Of a stretch of DNA of 64,000 bases, positions 29,986 to 38,405 are shown piece by piece. The translations under genes were made by a program, and so were the position numbers. Source of the DNA: Duganella callida (GTDB taxonomy: Bacteria > Pseudomonadota > Gammaproteobacteria > Burkholderiales > Burkholderiaceae_D); assembly GCF_004614165.1 (NCBI RefSeq), contig NZ_SPVG01000073.1, forward strand, positions 30,070 to 94,069, in the 5' to 3' direction. The notes beneath the pieces are model-generated. The model saw nothing but the letters and a program-made list of their open reading frames with translations. It ran no database searches and was not told the origin of the DNA. Every line of letters starts with the position of its first letter. Position 1 is the first letter of the stretch.

Positions 29986-31164
29986 ATGACTGATGCCGTC
30001 ATCGTTTCGACCGCCCGTACCGGTCTGGCCAAATCGTGGAAAGGCGCGTTCAACATGACGCATGGCGCCACCATGGGCGGTCACGCGCTGCAGGCAGCGA
30101 TCGGGCGCGCCGGCATCGAGGCGGGCGAGGTGGAAGACGTGCTGGTCGGCTGTGCCTTCCCCGAAGGCGCCACCGGCGGCAACATCGCGCGCCAGATCGC
30201 GCTCCGGGCCGGCTGTCCGGTGAGCACCGCGGGCATGACCATCAACCGCTTCTGTTCCTCGGGCCTGCAAACGATCGCCACCGCGGCCCAGCGCATCATT
30301 GCCGGCGAAGGCGATATTTATGCCGCCGGCGGCGTCGAATCGATCTCCTGCGTGCAGCAGGAAATGAACACGCACATGTATAAGGAGCTGTGGCTGAAGG
30401 AACACAAGCCGGCGCTTTACTGGCCGATGCTGCAGACCGCCGAAACGGTGGCGCAGCGCTACAACATCAGCCGCGAACGCCAGGACGAATATGGCGTCCG
30501 CAGCCAGCAACGCGCCGCCGCGGCACAGGCCGCAGGACTGTTCGACGCCGAGATCGTGCCGATGACCACGGTGATGGGCGTGGCCGACAAGGCATCCGGC
30601 CGCCTGTTGTCGCGCGAGGTGACCATCGCGGCCGATGAAGGCATCCGCGCCGACACCACGTACGAAGGCGTGGCCAGGATCCGTACCGCGATCCCGGGCG
30701 GCGTGATCACCGCCGGCAACGCCAGCCAGTTCTCGGACGGCGCCGCCATGACCATCGTGATGAACGCGCGGACCGCCGCCGCCAAAGGGTTGCAGCCGCT
30801 TGGTATTTTCCGCGCCTTCGCCGTGGCTGGCTGCGAGCCGGATGAAATGGGCATCGGCCCCGTCTTTGCCGTGCCAAAGCTGCTGAAGAAGGCGGGACTG
30901 AAGGTAGACGACATCGGCCTGTGGGAATTGAATGAAGCGTTTGCCGTGCAGGTGCTGTATTGCGCCGACCAGCTGGGCATTCCGATGGATCGTCTGAACG
31001 TGAACGGCGGCGCAATCGCGGTCGGCCATCCGTACGGCGTCTCGGGCGCGCGCCTGACCGGCCATGCGCTGCTCGAAGGCAAGCGGCGTGGCGTGCAATA
31101 TGTGGTGGTCACCATGTGCATCGGTGGCGGCCAGGGAGCGGCGGGCCTGTTCGAAGTGGTGTAA
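29986..31164 (+). CDS. Acetyl-CoA C-acyltransferase (3-ketoacyl-CoA thiolase)
   Basis: 392 residues. Start chosen at the ATG preceded by CAGGAGA; a reading from 29920 would add a non-homologous N-extension across the promoter. Catalytic residues are C90 ([10 protein letters not shown]), H348 ([17 protein letters not shown]) and C378 ([14 protein letters not shown]). GGVESIS and [10 protein letters not shown] are thiolase signatures. It releases acetyl-CoA in the last beta-oxidation step and could also work in the synthetic direction. First gene of a seven-gene operon; the acyl-CoA dehydrogenase starts 3 bases after its stop. Confidence 0.96.
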   Translation: MTDAVIVSTARTGLAKSWKGAFNMTHGATMGGHALQAAIGRAGIEAGEVEDVLVGCAFPEGATGGNIARQIALRAGCPVSTAGMTINRFCSSGLQTIATAAQRIIAGEGDIYAAGGVESISCVQQEMNTHMYKELWLKEHKPALYWPMLQTAETVAQRYNISRERQDEYGVRSQQRAAAAQAAGLFDAEIVPMTTVMGVADKASGRLLSREVTIAADEGIRADTTYEGVARIRTAIPGGVITAGNASQFSDGAAMTIVMNARTAAAKGLQPLGIFRAFAVAGCEPDEMGIGPVFAVPKLLKKAGLKVDDIGLWELNEAFAVQVLYCADQLGIPMDRLNVNGGAIAVGHPYGVSGARLTGHALLEGKRRGVQYVVVTMCIGGGQGAAGLFEVV

Positions 31165-31167
31165 GCG

Positions 31168-33009
31168 ATGGACTCGACCATCCTGTCGCGCCGCGACCTC
31201 AACTTCCTGCTCTACGAATGGCTGGACGCGGAAGCACTGACCCGCCGCGTCCGTTTTCAGGACCACAACCGCGAAACCTTCGACGCCGCCATCGACACGG
31301 CCGAACGGCTGGCCACCGAACTGTTCGCGCCGCACAACAAGAAAAGCGACAGCAACGAGCCGCATGTGGTGGACGGCAAGGTGCAAATCATCCCCGAGGT
31401 GAAAGCCGCGCTGCAGGCCTTTTCGGCGGCTGGCCTGATGGCGGCCGGCCAGGACTTCGAACGCGGCGGCATGCAGCTGCCGGTATTGCTGGAAAAAGTG
31501 CTGGCAGCCTATTTCACGGCCGCCAATGTGGCTACCTCGGCCTATACCTTCCTCACCATGAGCAACGCCAACACCTTGCTCAAGACCGGCTCGCCGGAAC
31601 AGATCGCGCGCTTCGTCGATCCGATGCTGGAAGGGCGTTTTTTTGGCACCATGTGCTTGTCCGAGCCGCAGGCCGGGTCCAGCCTGTCCGACATCACCAC
31701 GCGCGCGGTGCCGGATGGCGATCGGCAATACCGCATCCGCGGCAACAAGATGTGGATTTCGGCCGGCGAGCACGAACTGTCGGAAAACATCATCCACCTG
31801 GTGCTGGCCAAGATCCCCGGCGCCGATGGCAAGCTGGTGCCGGGCGTGAAGGGGATCTCGCTGTTCATCGTGCCAAAATTCCTGGTCAACGACGACGGCA
31901 CGCTGGGCGCGCGCAACGATGTCGCGCTGGCCGGCCTGAATCACAAGATGGGCAACCGCGGCACCACCAACTGTCTGCTGAATTTCGGCGAGAACGGCGG
32001 CGCCATCGGTTATCTGGTCGGCAGGCCCGGTCAAGGCCTGGCCAACATGTTCCACATGATGAACGAAGCGCGCATCGGCGTCGGCATGGGCGCGGCGGTG
32101 CTCGGTTACACCGCTTATCTGCACGCGCTCGATTACGCCCGTAACCGCCTGCAGGGCCGGCATCCGGCGCAGAAAGACCCGGCGCAACCGCAACTGGCCA
32201 TCATCGAGCACACCGACGTGCGGCGCATGCTGCTGGCGCAGAAAGCCTACGTGGAAGGCGCGCTCGGCCTGGTGCTGTACAGCGCGCGCCTGGTCGACGA
32301 GCAGCACACGGCGGAAACGCCGGAAGCGCGCGAGCACGCCGCCCGCCTGCTCGATTTCCTGACCCCGATCACCAAATCCTGGCCCTCGCAATGGTGCGTG
32401 GAGGCCAACAGTCTGGCCATCCAGGTACACGGCGGCTACGGTTACACGCGCGATTACAACGTCGAGCAGTTTTACCGCGACAACCGCCTGAATGCGATCC
32501 ACGAAGGCACGCACGGGATCCATGGCCTGGACCTGCTGGGCCGCAAGGTGACGCTGCAGGATGGCGCCTTGTTCCGCGCATTTGGCGGCGAGATACGCAA
32601 AACTGTGCGCAAAGTGCGCGGCAGCGTCGCGCTGCCCGATGGCGCGCCGCCGGCGTGGGCCGAGATCGGCAAGGAACTGCGCGCGCATGCGGACGCGCTG
32701 GAGCAGTCCTGGCAGGCGCTGGAGCAAGTGACGCAGAAGCTGTATGCTGTCGGCGATTTGAACAAGACGCTGGCCAACGCCAGCACCTATCTGGAAGCGA
32801 CCGGGCACATCGTGGTGGCCTGGATCTGGCTGCAGCAGGCGCTGGTGGCCGCGGCGGCGCTCGATGACGCCGATGCGGATTTTTATCGCGGCAAGCTGCA
32901 AGCCTGCCGCTATTTCTTCCACTGGGAGCTGCCCAAGGTCGGTCCGCAGCTGGCGCTGCTGGCCAGCATAGACACCACCACGCTCGAGATGCGCGATGCG
33001 TGGTTTTAA
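31168..33009 (+). CDS. Acyl-CoA dehydrogenase (long, DmdC/FadE5-like)
   Basis: 613 residues, the long acyl-CoA dehydrogenase form of about 600 residues with an extra C-terminal helical domain. The FAD/substrate core shows GTMCLSEPQAGSSLSDITTRA, YRIRGNKMWISAGEHE, GLNHKMGNRGTTNCLLNFGENGGAIGYLVG and NEARIGVGMGAAVLGYTAYLHALDYARNRLQGR. QVHGGYGYTRDYNVEQFYRDNRLNAIHEGTHGIHGLDLLGRK closes the active site; the C-terminal domain spans about 465-613. It oxidises acyl-CoA to enoyl-CoA and passes electrons to ETF; chain-length preference is unknown. The N-terminus MDSTILSRRDLNFLLYEWLD is typical, supporting this start. Confidence 0.95.
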   Translation: MDSTILSRRDLNFLLYEWLDAEALTRRVRFQDHNRETFDAAIDTAERLATELFAPHNKKSDSNEPHVVDGKVQIIPEVKAALQAFSAAGLMAAGQDFERGGMQLPVLLEKVLAAYFTAANVATSAYTFLTMSNANTLLKTGSPEQIARFVDPMLEGRFFGTMCLSEPQAGSSLSDITTRAVPDGDRQYRIRGNKMWISAGEHELSENIIHLVLAKIPGADGKLVPGVKGISLFIVPKFLVNDDGTLGARNDVALAGLNHKMGNRGTTNCLLNFGENGGAIGYLVGRPGQGLANMFHMMNEARIGVGMGAAVLGYTAYLHALDYARNRLQGRHPAQKDPAQPQLAIIEHTDVRRMLLAQKAYVEGALGLVLYSARLVDEQHTAETPEAREHAARLLDFLTPITKSWPSQWCVEANSLAIQVHGGYGYTRDYNVEQFYRDNRLNAIHEGTHGIHGLDLLGRKVTLQDGALFRAFGGEIRKTVRKVRGSVALPDGAPPAWAEIGKELRAHADALEQSWQALEQVTQKLYAVGDLNKTLANASTYLEATGHIVVAWIWLQQALVAAAALDDADADFYRGKLQACRYFFHWELPKVGPQLALLASIDTTTLEMRDAWF

Positions 33010-33027
33010 CCGAAGAAAGAGAACGAC

Positions 33028-33330
33028 ATGCTGAAACACATCGTGATGTGGAAACTGAAGGAACACGCCGAGGGCGCCGACCGCGCCGCCAACGCCGCCA
33101 AGCTGAAGCAGATGCTGGAGTCGTGCGCCGATCTGGTTCCCGGCATCCTGAAGTTCGAAGTGGCGCTGGCGCAGCCCGGCCTGGAAGCCACTTACGACAT
33201 CATCCTGTATTCGGAATTCACCGACAAGGCGGCGCTGGATGCCTATCAGGTGCATCCGGACCACGTGGCGATCAAGCCGTTCTTCGGCGCCGTGCGCGAA
33301 GAGCGCCAATGCATGGACTACGAAATCTGA
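33028..33330 (+). CDS. Dabb (stress-responsive A/B barrel) domain protein
   Basis: 100 residues forming a single dimeric alpha/beta-barrel domain: MLKHIVMWKLKEHAEG at the start, FEVALAQPGLEATYDIILYSEFTDKAALDAYQVHPDHVAIKPFF at the end. Dabb proteins include stress proteins and small cyclases or decarboxylases acting on polyketide-like acids; the conserved His pair (KHIVMWKLK, HPDHVAIKPF) is present. Its place inside a beta-oxidation operon suggests a substrate-handling or accessory step, but this is inference. Ribosome site AAAGAGAA; 18 bases after the dehydrogenase. Confidence 0.9.
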   Translation: MLKHIVMWKLKEHAEGADRAANAAKLKQMLESCADLVPGILKFEVALAQPGLEATYDIILYSEFTDKAALDAYQVHPDHVAIKPFFGAVREERQCMDYEI

Positions 33331-33341
33331 GGAGCACGCCT

Positions 33342-34121
33342 ATGCGGACCACGCAAGAACTGTTTTCATTGGCCGGCAAGACCGCGCTGGTCACCGGCGG
33401 CTCGCGCGGGCTGGGGCTGCAGATGGCCATGGCGCTGGGCGAACAGGGCGCCAAACTGGTCATCTCGGCCCGCAAGCAGGCGGACCTCGATGACGCCGTC
33501 GCACAACTGGCGCAGCATGGCATCAGCGCCCACGCCATCGCCGCCGACCTGTCGCAGGACGAACAGGCCGCCGCGCTGGTCGATGGCGCCATCGCCCACC
33601 TGGGCCACATCGACATCCTGATCAACAACGCCGGCGCCAGCTGGGGCGCGCCGGCCGAGGACCACCCGATCGATGCCTGGGACAAGGTCATGGACCTGAA
33701 CATCCGCAGTATCTTCGTGGTGTCGCAGCTGGTCGGCAAGCGCTCGATGATAGGGCGCAAATACGGCCGCATCATCAACATCGCCTCCATCGCCGGCCTG
33801 GCCGGCAACCCGCCCGGCACCATGACCACGCTGGCCTACAACACCTCCAAAGGCGCACTGGTCAATTTCACGCGCACCTTGGCGGGCGAATGGGGCCGCT
33901 ACGGCATCACCGTCAACGCGCTGGCGCCGGGCTTTTTCCCGTCGAAGATGACCAGGGGCCTGCTGGCGCAGATGGGCGACGAGCTGACCAGCCACGCGCC
34001 GCTGCACCGTCTCGGCGACGACGAAGACCTGAAGGGCGCCGCCGTGCTGTTCGCCTCCGATGCGGGCAAGCACATCACCGGCCAGATCCTGGCGGTGGAC
34101 GGAGGCGTGTCGGCAGTATGA
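33342..34121 (+). CDS. Short-chain dehydrogenase/reductase (FabG-like)
   Basis: 259 residues from the ATG at 33342, which has TGAGGAG upstream; the frame is open further 5' but that part overlaps the Dabb gene and is not homologous. Classical SDR: cofactor motif TGGSRGLG, NNAG, active-site Ser (IINIASIAGL) and YNTSK with catalytic Tyr and Lys, and the C-terminal ITGQILAVDGG. Substrate is probably a 3-oxo- or 3-hydroxyacyl derivative, judged only from operon context. It overlaps the next gene by 4 bases (ATGA). Confidence 0.94.
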   Translation: MRTTQELFSLAGKTALVTGGSRGLGLQMAMALGEQGAKLVISARKQADLDDAVAQLAQHGISAHAIAADLSQDEQAAALVDGAIAHLGHIDILINNAGASWGAPAEDHPIDAWDKVMDLNIRSIFVVSQLVGKRSMIGRKYGRIINIASIAGLAGNPPGTMTTLAYNTSKGALVNFTRTLAGEWGRYGITVNALAPGFFPSKMTRGLLAQMGDELTSHAPLHRLGDDEDLKGAAVLFASDAGKHITGQILAVDGGVSAV

Positions 34122-35122
34122 GCATCGCGGAGACTTACCAGCGCATCGTGCTGGCCTCGCGCCCACGCGGCGCCGTGACGGCGGACAACTTCCGTCTCGA
34201 ATCGGTGCCGGTGCCGGCGCTTGAAGAGGGCCAGGTGCTGATTCGCAATCATTACCTGTCGCTCGATCCCTACATGCGCGGCCGCATGAGCGCGGCCAAG
34301 AGCTACGCCAGCTCGCAGCAGCTCGATGCAACCATGATAGGCGGCACGGTCGGCGAGGTGGTCGCTTCGCGCCATCGGTCCTGGCAGCCGGGTGACCAGG
34401 TGAATGGCATGCTGGGTTGGGCCGAGATGGGCGTGTCCGATGGCGCAGGCCTGCGCAAGCTCGATACCGCGCGCATCCCGCTGCCCGCCTTCCTCGGTGC
34501 GGTCGGCATGCCGGGCATGGCGGCCTGGTACGGCCTCAACAGGATCATGCAGGCCAGGGCCGGCGAGACGGTGGTGGTGTCGGCGGCCAGCGGCGCGGTG
34601 GGCAGCGTGGCCGGTCAGCTGGCGCGGCTGCGCGGCTGCCGCGTGGTCGGCATCGCCGGCGGTGAGGAAAAATGCGATTACGTGGTCAAGGCCTTGGGGT
34701 TCGACGCCTGCATCGACTACAAGGCCGGCAGGCTGGAGGCCGACCTGGCCGACGCCACGCCGGATGGCGTCGACGCGATTTTTGAAAATGTCGGCGGCGC
34801 CTGCCTGGATGCGGCATTGGCGCGCACCAATGCCTTCGCACGCGTGGCGCTGTGCGGGCTGATCGCCGGCTACGGCGGCGCCGCGGTGCCGATCAACAAT
34901 GCGCGCCTGCTGCTGATCAACCGTCTGACCATCAGCGGCTTCATCATTACGGAACATATGGACTGCTGGCCGCAGGGCCTGCGGGAACTCGGTGCGCTGG
35001 TGGCGGACGGTCGCATCACTTACCGCGAGTCGGTAACGGAAGGCCTGGCCTCCGCGCCAGAGGCGTTCATGGGCCTGCTGCAAGGGCGTAATTTCGGCAA
35101 ACAACTAGTGAAGCTCATCTGA
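34118..35122 (+). CDS. NADPH-dependent MDR-family reductase (CurA/leukotriene B4-reductase type)
   Basis: 334 residues. Medium-chain reductase without structural zinc. It has the start MSIAETYQRIVLASRPRGAV, LSLDPYMRGRM, the GMLGWAE segment, GAVGMPGMAAWYGL, the NADPH motif SAASGAVGSVAGQLARLRGCRVVGIAGG, and FENVGGACLDAAL. The subgroup reduces the double bond of alpha,beta-unsaturated ketones. It could saturate or detoxify enone-type intermediates here, which is inference. The frame is open upstream but the coupled ATGA start fits homologues. It shares one base (TGATG) with the following SDR gene. Confidence 0.94.
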   Translation: MSIAETYQRIVLASRPRGAVTADNFRLESVPVPALEEGQVLIRNHYLSLDPYMRGRMSAAKSYASSQQLDATMIGGTVGEVVASRHRSWQPGDQVNGMLGWAEMGVSDGAGLRKLDTARIPLPAFLGAVGMPGMAAWYGLNRIMQARAGETVVVSAASGAVGSVAGQLARLRGCRVVGIAGGEEKCDYVVKALGFDACIDYKAGRLEADLADATPDGVDAIFENVGGACLDAALARTNAFARVALCGLIAGYGGAAVPINNARLLLINRLTISGFIITEHMDCWPQGLRELGALVADGRITYRESVTEGLASAPEAFMGLLQGRNFGKQLVKLI

Positions 35123-36042
35123 TGAAAACATTCCGGGACAAGGTCGCCGTCATCACCGGCGGTGCAAGTGGTTTGGGACGCCAGTTCGCCAACGTCGCCG
35201 CGCGCGAGGGCATGCGGCTGGTGCTGGCCGATGTGCAGCAGGATGCGCTGGAGCAGGCGCTGACCGAGCTGAAGGCGCAGGGCGCCAGCGTCATCGGCCG
35301 GCTGTGCGACGTGCGCAAGGCGGAGCAGGTGCAGGCGCTGGCCGACGCCGCGGTGGCCGAGTTCGGCGTGGTCCACCTGGTGTTCAACAACGCCGGCGTC
35401 GGCTCGGGCGGCCTGATCTGGGAAAGCAGCGAGGCCGACTGGGACTGGGTGATGGGCGTGAACGTGTATGGTGTGATCCACGGCGTGCGCATCTTCACCC
35501 GGCTGATGCTGGAGGCGGCCCGGCGCGATCCGGCGTACCAAGGCCATATCGTCAACACAGCCTCGATGGCCGGGCTGGTGACGGCGCCGGCGCTGGGCGT
35601 CTACAATGTCTCCAAGCACGCGGTGGTGGCGCTGACCGAGACGCTGTACCAGGACCTGCAACTGGTGGGCGCGCCCATCGGCGCCTCGGTGCTGTGCCCG
35701 TACTTTGTGCCGACCGGCATCAACCAGTCGCACCGCAACCGTCCCGACGAGGTGCGCATGACCGAGCGGCCGACGGCCAGTCAGCTGGCGGCGCAGTGGA
35801 TGACCGACAAGGCCGTCACTTCCGGCAAGATCTCGGCGCAGGACGTGGCCGAGCTGACTTTCAGGGCGATTGCCGAAAACCGCTTCTACATTTATTCGCA
35901 TCCGGAGGCGCTGGCCGGTGTGCGCGAGCGCATGGAACACATCGTCGACGGCGCCAATCCGGCCGACCCCTACGCCACCACGCCGCAGCTGAAAGAAGCG
36001 CTGCGGGCCAAAATCAACAGCCCTTCCAAGCCGCCCGCCTGA
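35122..36042 (+). CDS. Short-chain dehydrogenase/reductase with C-terminal extension
   Basis: 306 residues. SDR motifs: TGGASGLG (cofactor), NNAGVGSGG, VNTASMAGL with the active-site Ser and YNVSKHAVVALTE with Tyr and Lys. About 50 extra residues at the C-terminus (FYIYSHPEALAGVRERMEHIVDGANPADPYATTPQL) are typical of a subgroup annotated as 3-hydroxy-fatty-acid or sterol-type dehydrogenases. The second SDR of the operon, it is clearly distinct from the first and not a recent duplicate. Substrate unknown. Confidence 0.93.
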   Translation: MKTFRDKVAVITGGASGLGRQFANVAAREGMRLVLADVQQDALEQALTELKAQGASVIGRLCDVRKAEQVQALADAAVAEFGVVHLVFNNAGVGSGGLIWESSEADWDWVMGVNVYGVIHGVRIFTRLMLEAARRDPAYQGHIVNTASMAGLVTAPALGVYNVSKHAVVALTETLYQDLQLVGAPIGASVLCPYFVPTGINQSHRNRPDEVRMTERPTASQLAAQWMTDKAVTSGKISAQDVAELTFRAIAENRFYIYSHPEALAGVRERMEHIVDGANPADPYATTPQLKEALRAKINSPSKPPA

Positions 36043-36079
36043 CGTGCGACAATCGTGCTTTGGTCAACAGGAAATCGCG

Positions 36080-36508
36080 ATGAGCAAGTACGAAATAAAA
36101 TTGGGCGACTGGGGTACGCTGAGCGCAGATGCCAAGCTGATCCGGTTTGAAGTCTTCGTCGAGGAGCAGGGCGTTCCGGCCGAGCTGGAAATGGATGCCA
36201 TGGATGCGCTGTGTCTGCACGCCGTCGCTTACGATGCGGAAGGCATGCCGGTCGGCACCGGCCGTCTGCTGCCGGATGGTCACATCGGCCGCATGGCGGT
36301 GCGCAAGATCGCGCGTGGCAGCGGCATCGGCGGCGAACTGCTGCAGGCGCTGATGGCGCAGGCGCGCACGCGCGGCGACAAGCTGGTGGCGTTGAGCGCG
36401 CAAACCCATGCCGCGCCGTTTTATCAGCGCCATGGTTTCGATATTGAAGGCGAGGAATTCTTCGAAGCCGGCATTCCGCACATCAACATGCAGCGCAGCT
36501 TCGATTAA
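36080..36508 (+). CDS. GNAT-family acetyltransferase (ElaA-like)
   Basis: 142 residues from the ATG at 36080 (AGGAAA upstream). GNAT signatures: LIRFEVFVEEQGVPAELEMD, the acetyl-CoA loop IGRMAVRKIARGSGIGGELLQALMAQAR with the pyrophosphate-binding pattern R-G-S-G-I-G, and APFYQRHGFDIEGEEFFEAGIPHINMQ. It resembles the ElaA/YjcF type; substrate unknown. It lies 37 bases after the SDR, so it may be the last member of the fatty-acid operon or have its own weak promoter. Convergent with flaG, 4 bases apart. Confidence 0.9.
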   Translation: MSKYEIKLGDWGTLSADAKLIRFEVFVEEQGVPAELEMDAMDALCLHAVAYDAEGMPVGTGRLLPDGHIGRMAVRKIARGSGIGGELLQALMAQARTRGDKLVALSAQTHAAPFYQRHGFDIEGEEFFEAGIPHINMQRSFD

Positions 36509-36512
36509 GCGT

Positions 36513-36860
36513 TCAGACCTTGCTGTCGATAAGCAGCCCCTGCTTGGTCAGGCGTTTGCCGATTTCCAGGGATTGCTCTGAGGGAAATTGTTGCAGGACT
36601 TTGTCGGTTTCTGTATCGATCACCTTGATGACGGACAGGCCGCTGTCCTCGTCGATGCTGAAACGGACCGAATTATTATCCTCAAGGAAACGATTGATCG
36701 CATCGACAGACTGTTTTAACTCAGTTTTACTTGGTACTTTGGTGGCAGCGTCGTCTTTACCGGCGACAATAGACTTTGCGGTGGACGTAGCGCGCGCCGC
36801 AGCCACCAGGGCGGCGGTGGCGGGTGGCAATTCCAGACGGTTGATGCTGCTCGTATCCAT
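36513..36860 (-). CDS. flaG: FlaG family protein
   Basis: 115 residues. The FlaG domain covers the C-terminal two thirds: LKQSVDAINRFLEDNNSVRFSIDEDSGLSVIKVIDTETDKVLQQFPSEQSLEIGKRL. FlaG modulates flagellar filament length or assembly in several genera and is usually encoded beside flagellin and fliD. Here no other flagellar structural gene is near. Upstream sequence on the same strand contains a sigma-28-type promoter, which supports membership of the late flagellar regulon despite the isolated position. Confidence 0.92.
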   Translation of the reverse strand: MDTSSINRLELPPATAALVAAARATSTAKSIVAGKDDAATKVPSKTELKQSVDAINRFLEDNNSVRFSIDEDSGLSVIKVIDTETDKVLQQFPSEQSLEIGKRLTKQGLLIDSKV

Positions 36861-36921
36861 AATCAGTGGTTTTCCTTCCGTTCCGGGGAGCGACCATGGA
36901 TGGATTGCCCCGTTACTGGTG

Positions 36922-36948
36922 ATAACGGCAGGTCTGCAGAAAAATTGA
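36922..36948 (-). promoter_or_regulatory. Sigma-28 (FliA)-like promoter for flaG
   Basis: Minus strand: TCAATTTT (36948-36941), exactly 11 bases, GCCGTTAT (36929-36922). Compared with TAAAGTTT-N11-GCCGATAA this is 6 of 8 matches in each half. It predicts a start about 55 bases before the flaG ATG. Confidence 0.6.
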
Positions 36949-36953
36949 GCCCA

Positions 36954-38405
36954 ATGTCAAAGAAAACGCTAGAAAATTTCACCGCCTCGCTGGACCCCGA
37001 GGATTGGCAGCAATTCCGCAGCCAGGGCCACCGCATGCTGGACGACATGATCGACTATCTCCAGCACATCCGCGAGCGTCCGGTCTGGCAGCCGATCCCT
37101 GACGCCGAACGCGCGGTCTTCCGCGGCGGCCTGCCGGCGCGGGGCAGCGACTTGCCGGAAGTGCACCGGCAGTTCATGGACCACATTCTGCCTTACGCGA
37201 TCGGCAACGCCCATCCCGGCTTTTTCGGCTGGGTGCACGGCGGCGGCACGCCGGTGGGCATGCTGGCCGAGATGCTGGCCGCCGGCCTGAACGCCAATCT
37301 GGGCGGCCGCGACCACATTCCGGTGGAAGTCGAGCGCCAGGTGGTGCGCTGGATGGCCGAACTGTTCCAGTTTCCGCCCACGGCCAGCGGCTTGTTCGTC
37401 ACCGGCACTTCGATGGCCAACATGCTGGCGCTGCTGGTGGCGCGCTACCGCGCCCTTGGCGGCGCGGTGCGCAGCCATGGCGTGACCGGCCAGCCGCAAC
37501 TGGTGGCTTACACCTCGGCCGGCGCCCATGGCTGCATCGCCCAGGCCATGGATCTCGCCGGGCTGGGCAGCGCGCATTTGCGCAAGATCCCGATGAATGC
37601 CGCTTTCCAGATGGATACCGCCGCGCTGGAAGCCGCCATCACGGCCGACCGCGAGGCCGGCCTGCTGCCGTTCTTTGTGGCCGCCACGGTGGGCACGGTG
37701 GACGTGGGCGCGGTCGATGACTTGCCGGTGGTGGCCGCCATCGCCGAGCGCAACGGCGTCTGGTTCCATGTCGATGGCGCCTACGGCGCGCTGGCCATGC
37801 TGTCCCCGCAGCTGCGTCCGCAGCTGGATGGCATCGAACTGGCCGATTCCATCGCCTGCGACTTTCACAAATGGGGCCAGGTGCCCTACGACGCCGGTTT
37901 CGTGCTGGTGCGCGATGGCGATCTGCACCTGGAAACCTTCGCCACGCCGGCCAGCTATCTGCGCCGCGACACGCGCGGCATGGCGGCCAATTCACCGTGG
38001 CCGTGTGACTTCGGCCCGGACCTGTCGCGCGGCTTCCGCGCGCTGAAGACCTGGTTCACGTTCCAGGTGTTCGGCGCCGAGCGCATCGGTCAGGCGATTT
38101 ATCAGACCTGTCTGCTGGCGCGTTATCTGGCCGAGCGCGTGAGCGCCGAGCCGGAACTCGAGCTGCTGGCGCCGGTCGCGCTCAACATCGTCTGCTTCCG
38201 CTACCGCCGCGGGCACGATGGCGACGCGCTCAACGCCGCGCTGGTGGCCGATCTGCAGGAATCGGGCGTGGCCGCGCCCTCGCTGACGACGGTGCGCGGC
38301 CAGCTGGCGATCCGCGTCGCCGTCGTCAATCACCGCAGCCGTCAGCAGGACATCGACGCGCTGCTGGCAACCTTGCTCAAGTTACGGAGACAGCATGACC
38401 TTTGA
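36954..38405 (+). CDS. PLP-dependent (group II) amino acid decarboxylase
   Basis: 483 residues from the ATG at 36954; a reading from 36900 is possible but is not supported by homology. Aromatic-amino-acid/glutamate decarboxylase fold with HPGFFGWVHGGGTPVGMLAEMLAAGLNANLGG near the start, VTGTSMANMLAL, AHGCIAQA (ring-stacking His), ATVGTVDVGAVDD, VDGAYGA and the PLP-lysine motif DFHKWGQVPYD with Lys at residue 306. The family decarboxylates aromatic amino acids, and some members act as aldehyde synthases. The substrate cannot be set from sequence. Its end overlaps the following ATP-grasp gene by 11 bases, a tight coupling that suggests a joint pathway. Confidence 0.93.
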   Translation: MSKKTLENFTASLDPEDWQQFRSQGHRMLDDMIDYLQHIRERPVWQPIPDAERAVFRGGLPARGSDLPEVHRQFMDHILPYAIGNAHPGFFGWVHGGGTPVGMLAEMLAAGLNANLGGRDHIPVEVERQVVRWMAELFQFPPTASGLFVTGTSMANMLALLVARYRALGGAVRSHGVTGQPQLVAYTSAGAHGCIAQAMDLAGLGSAHLRKIPMNAAFQMDTAALEAAITADREAGLLPFFVAATVGTVDVGAVDDLPVVAAIAERNGVWFHVDGAYGALAMLSPQLRPQLDGIELADSIACDFHKWGQVPYDAGFVLVRDGDLHLETFATPASYLRRDTRGMAANSPWPCDFGPDLSRGFRALKTWFTFQVFGAERIGQAIYQTCLLARYLAERVSAEPELELLAPVALNIVCFRYRRGHDGDALNAALVADLQESGVAAPSLTTVRGQLAIRVAVVNHRSRQQDIDALLATLLKLRRQHDL

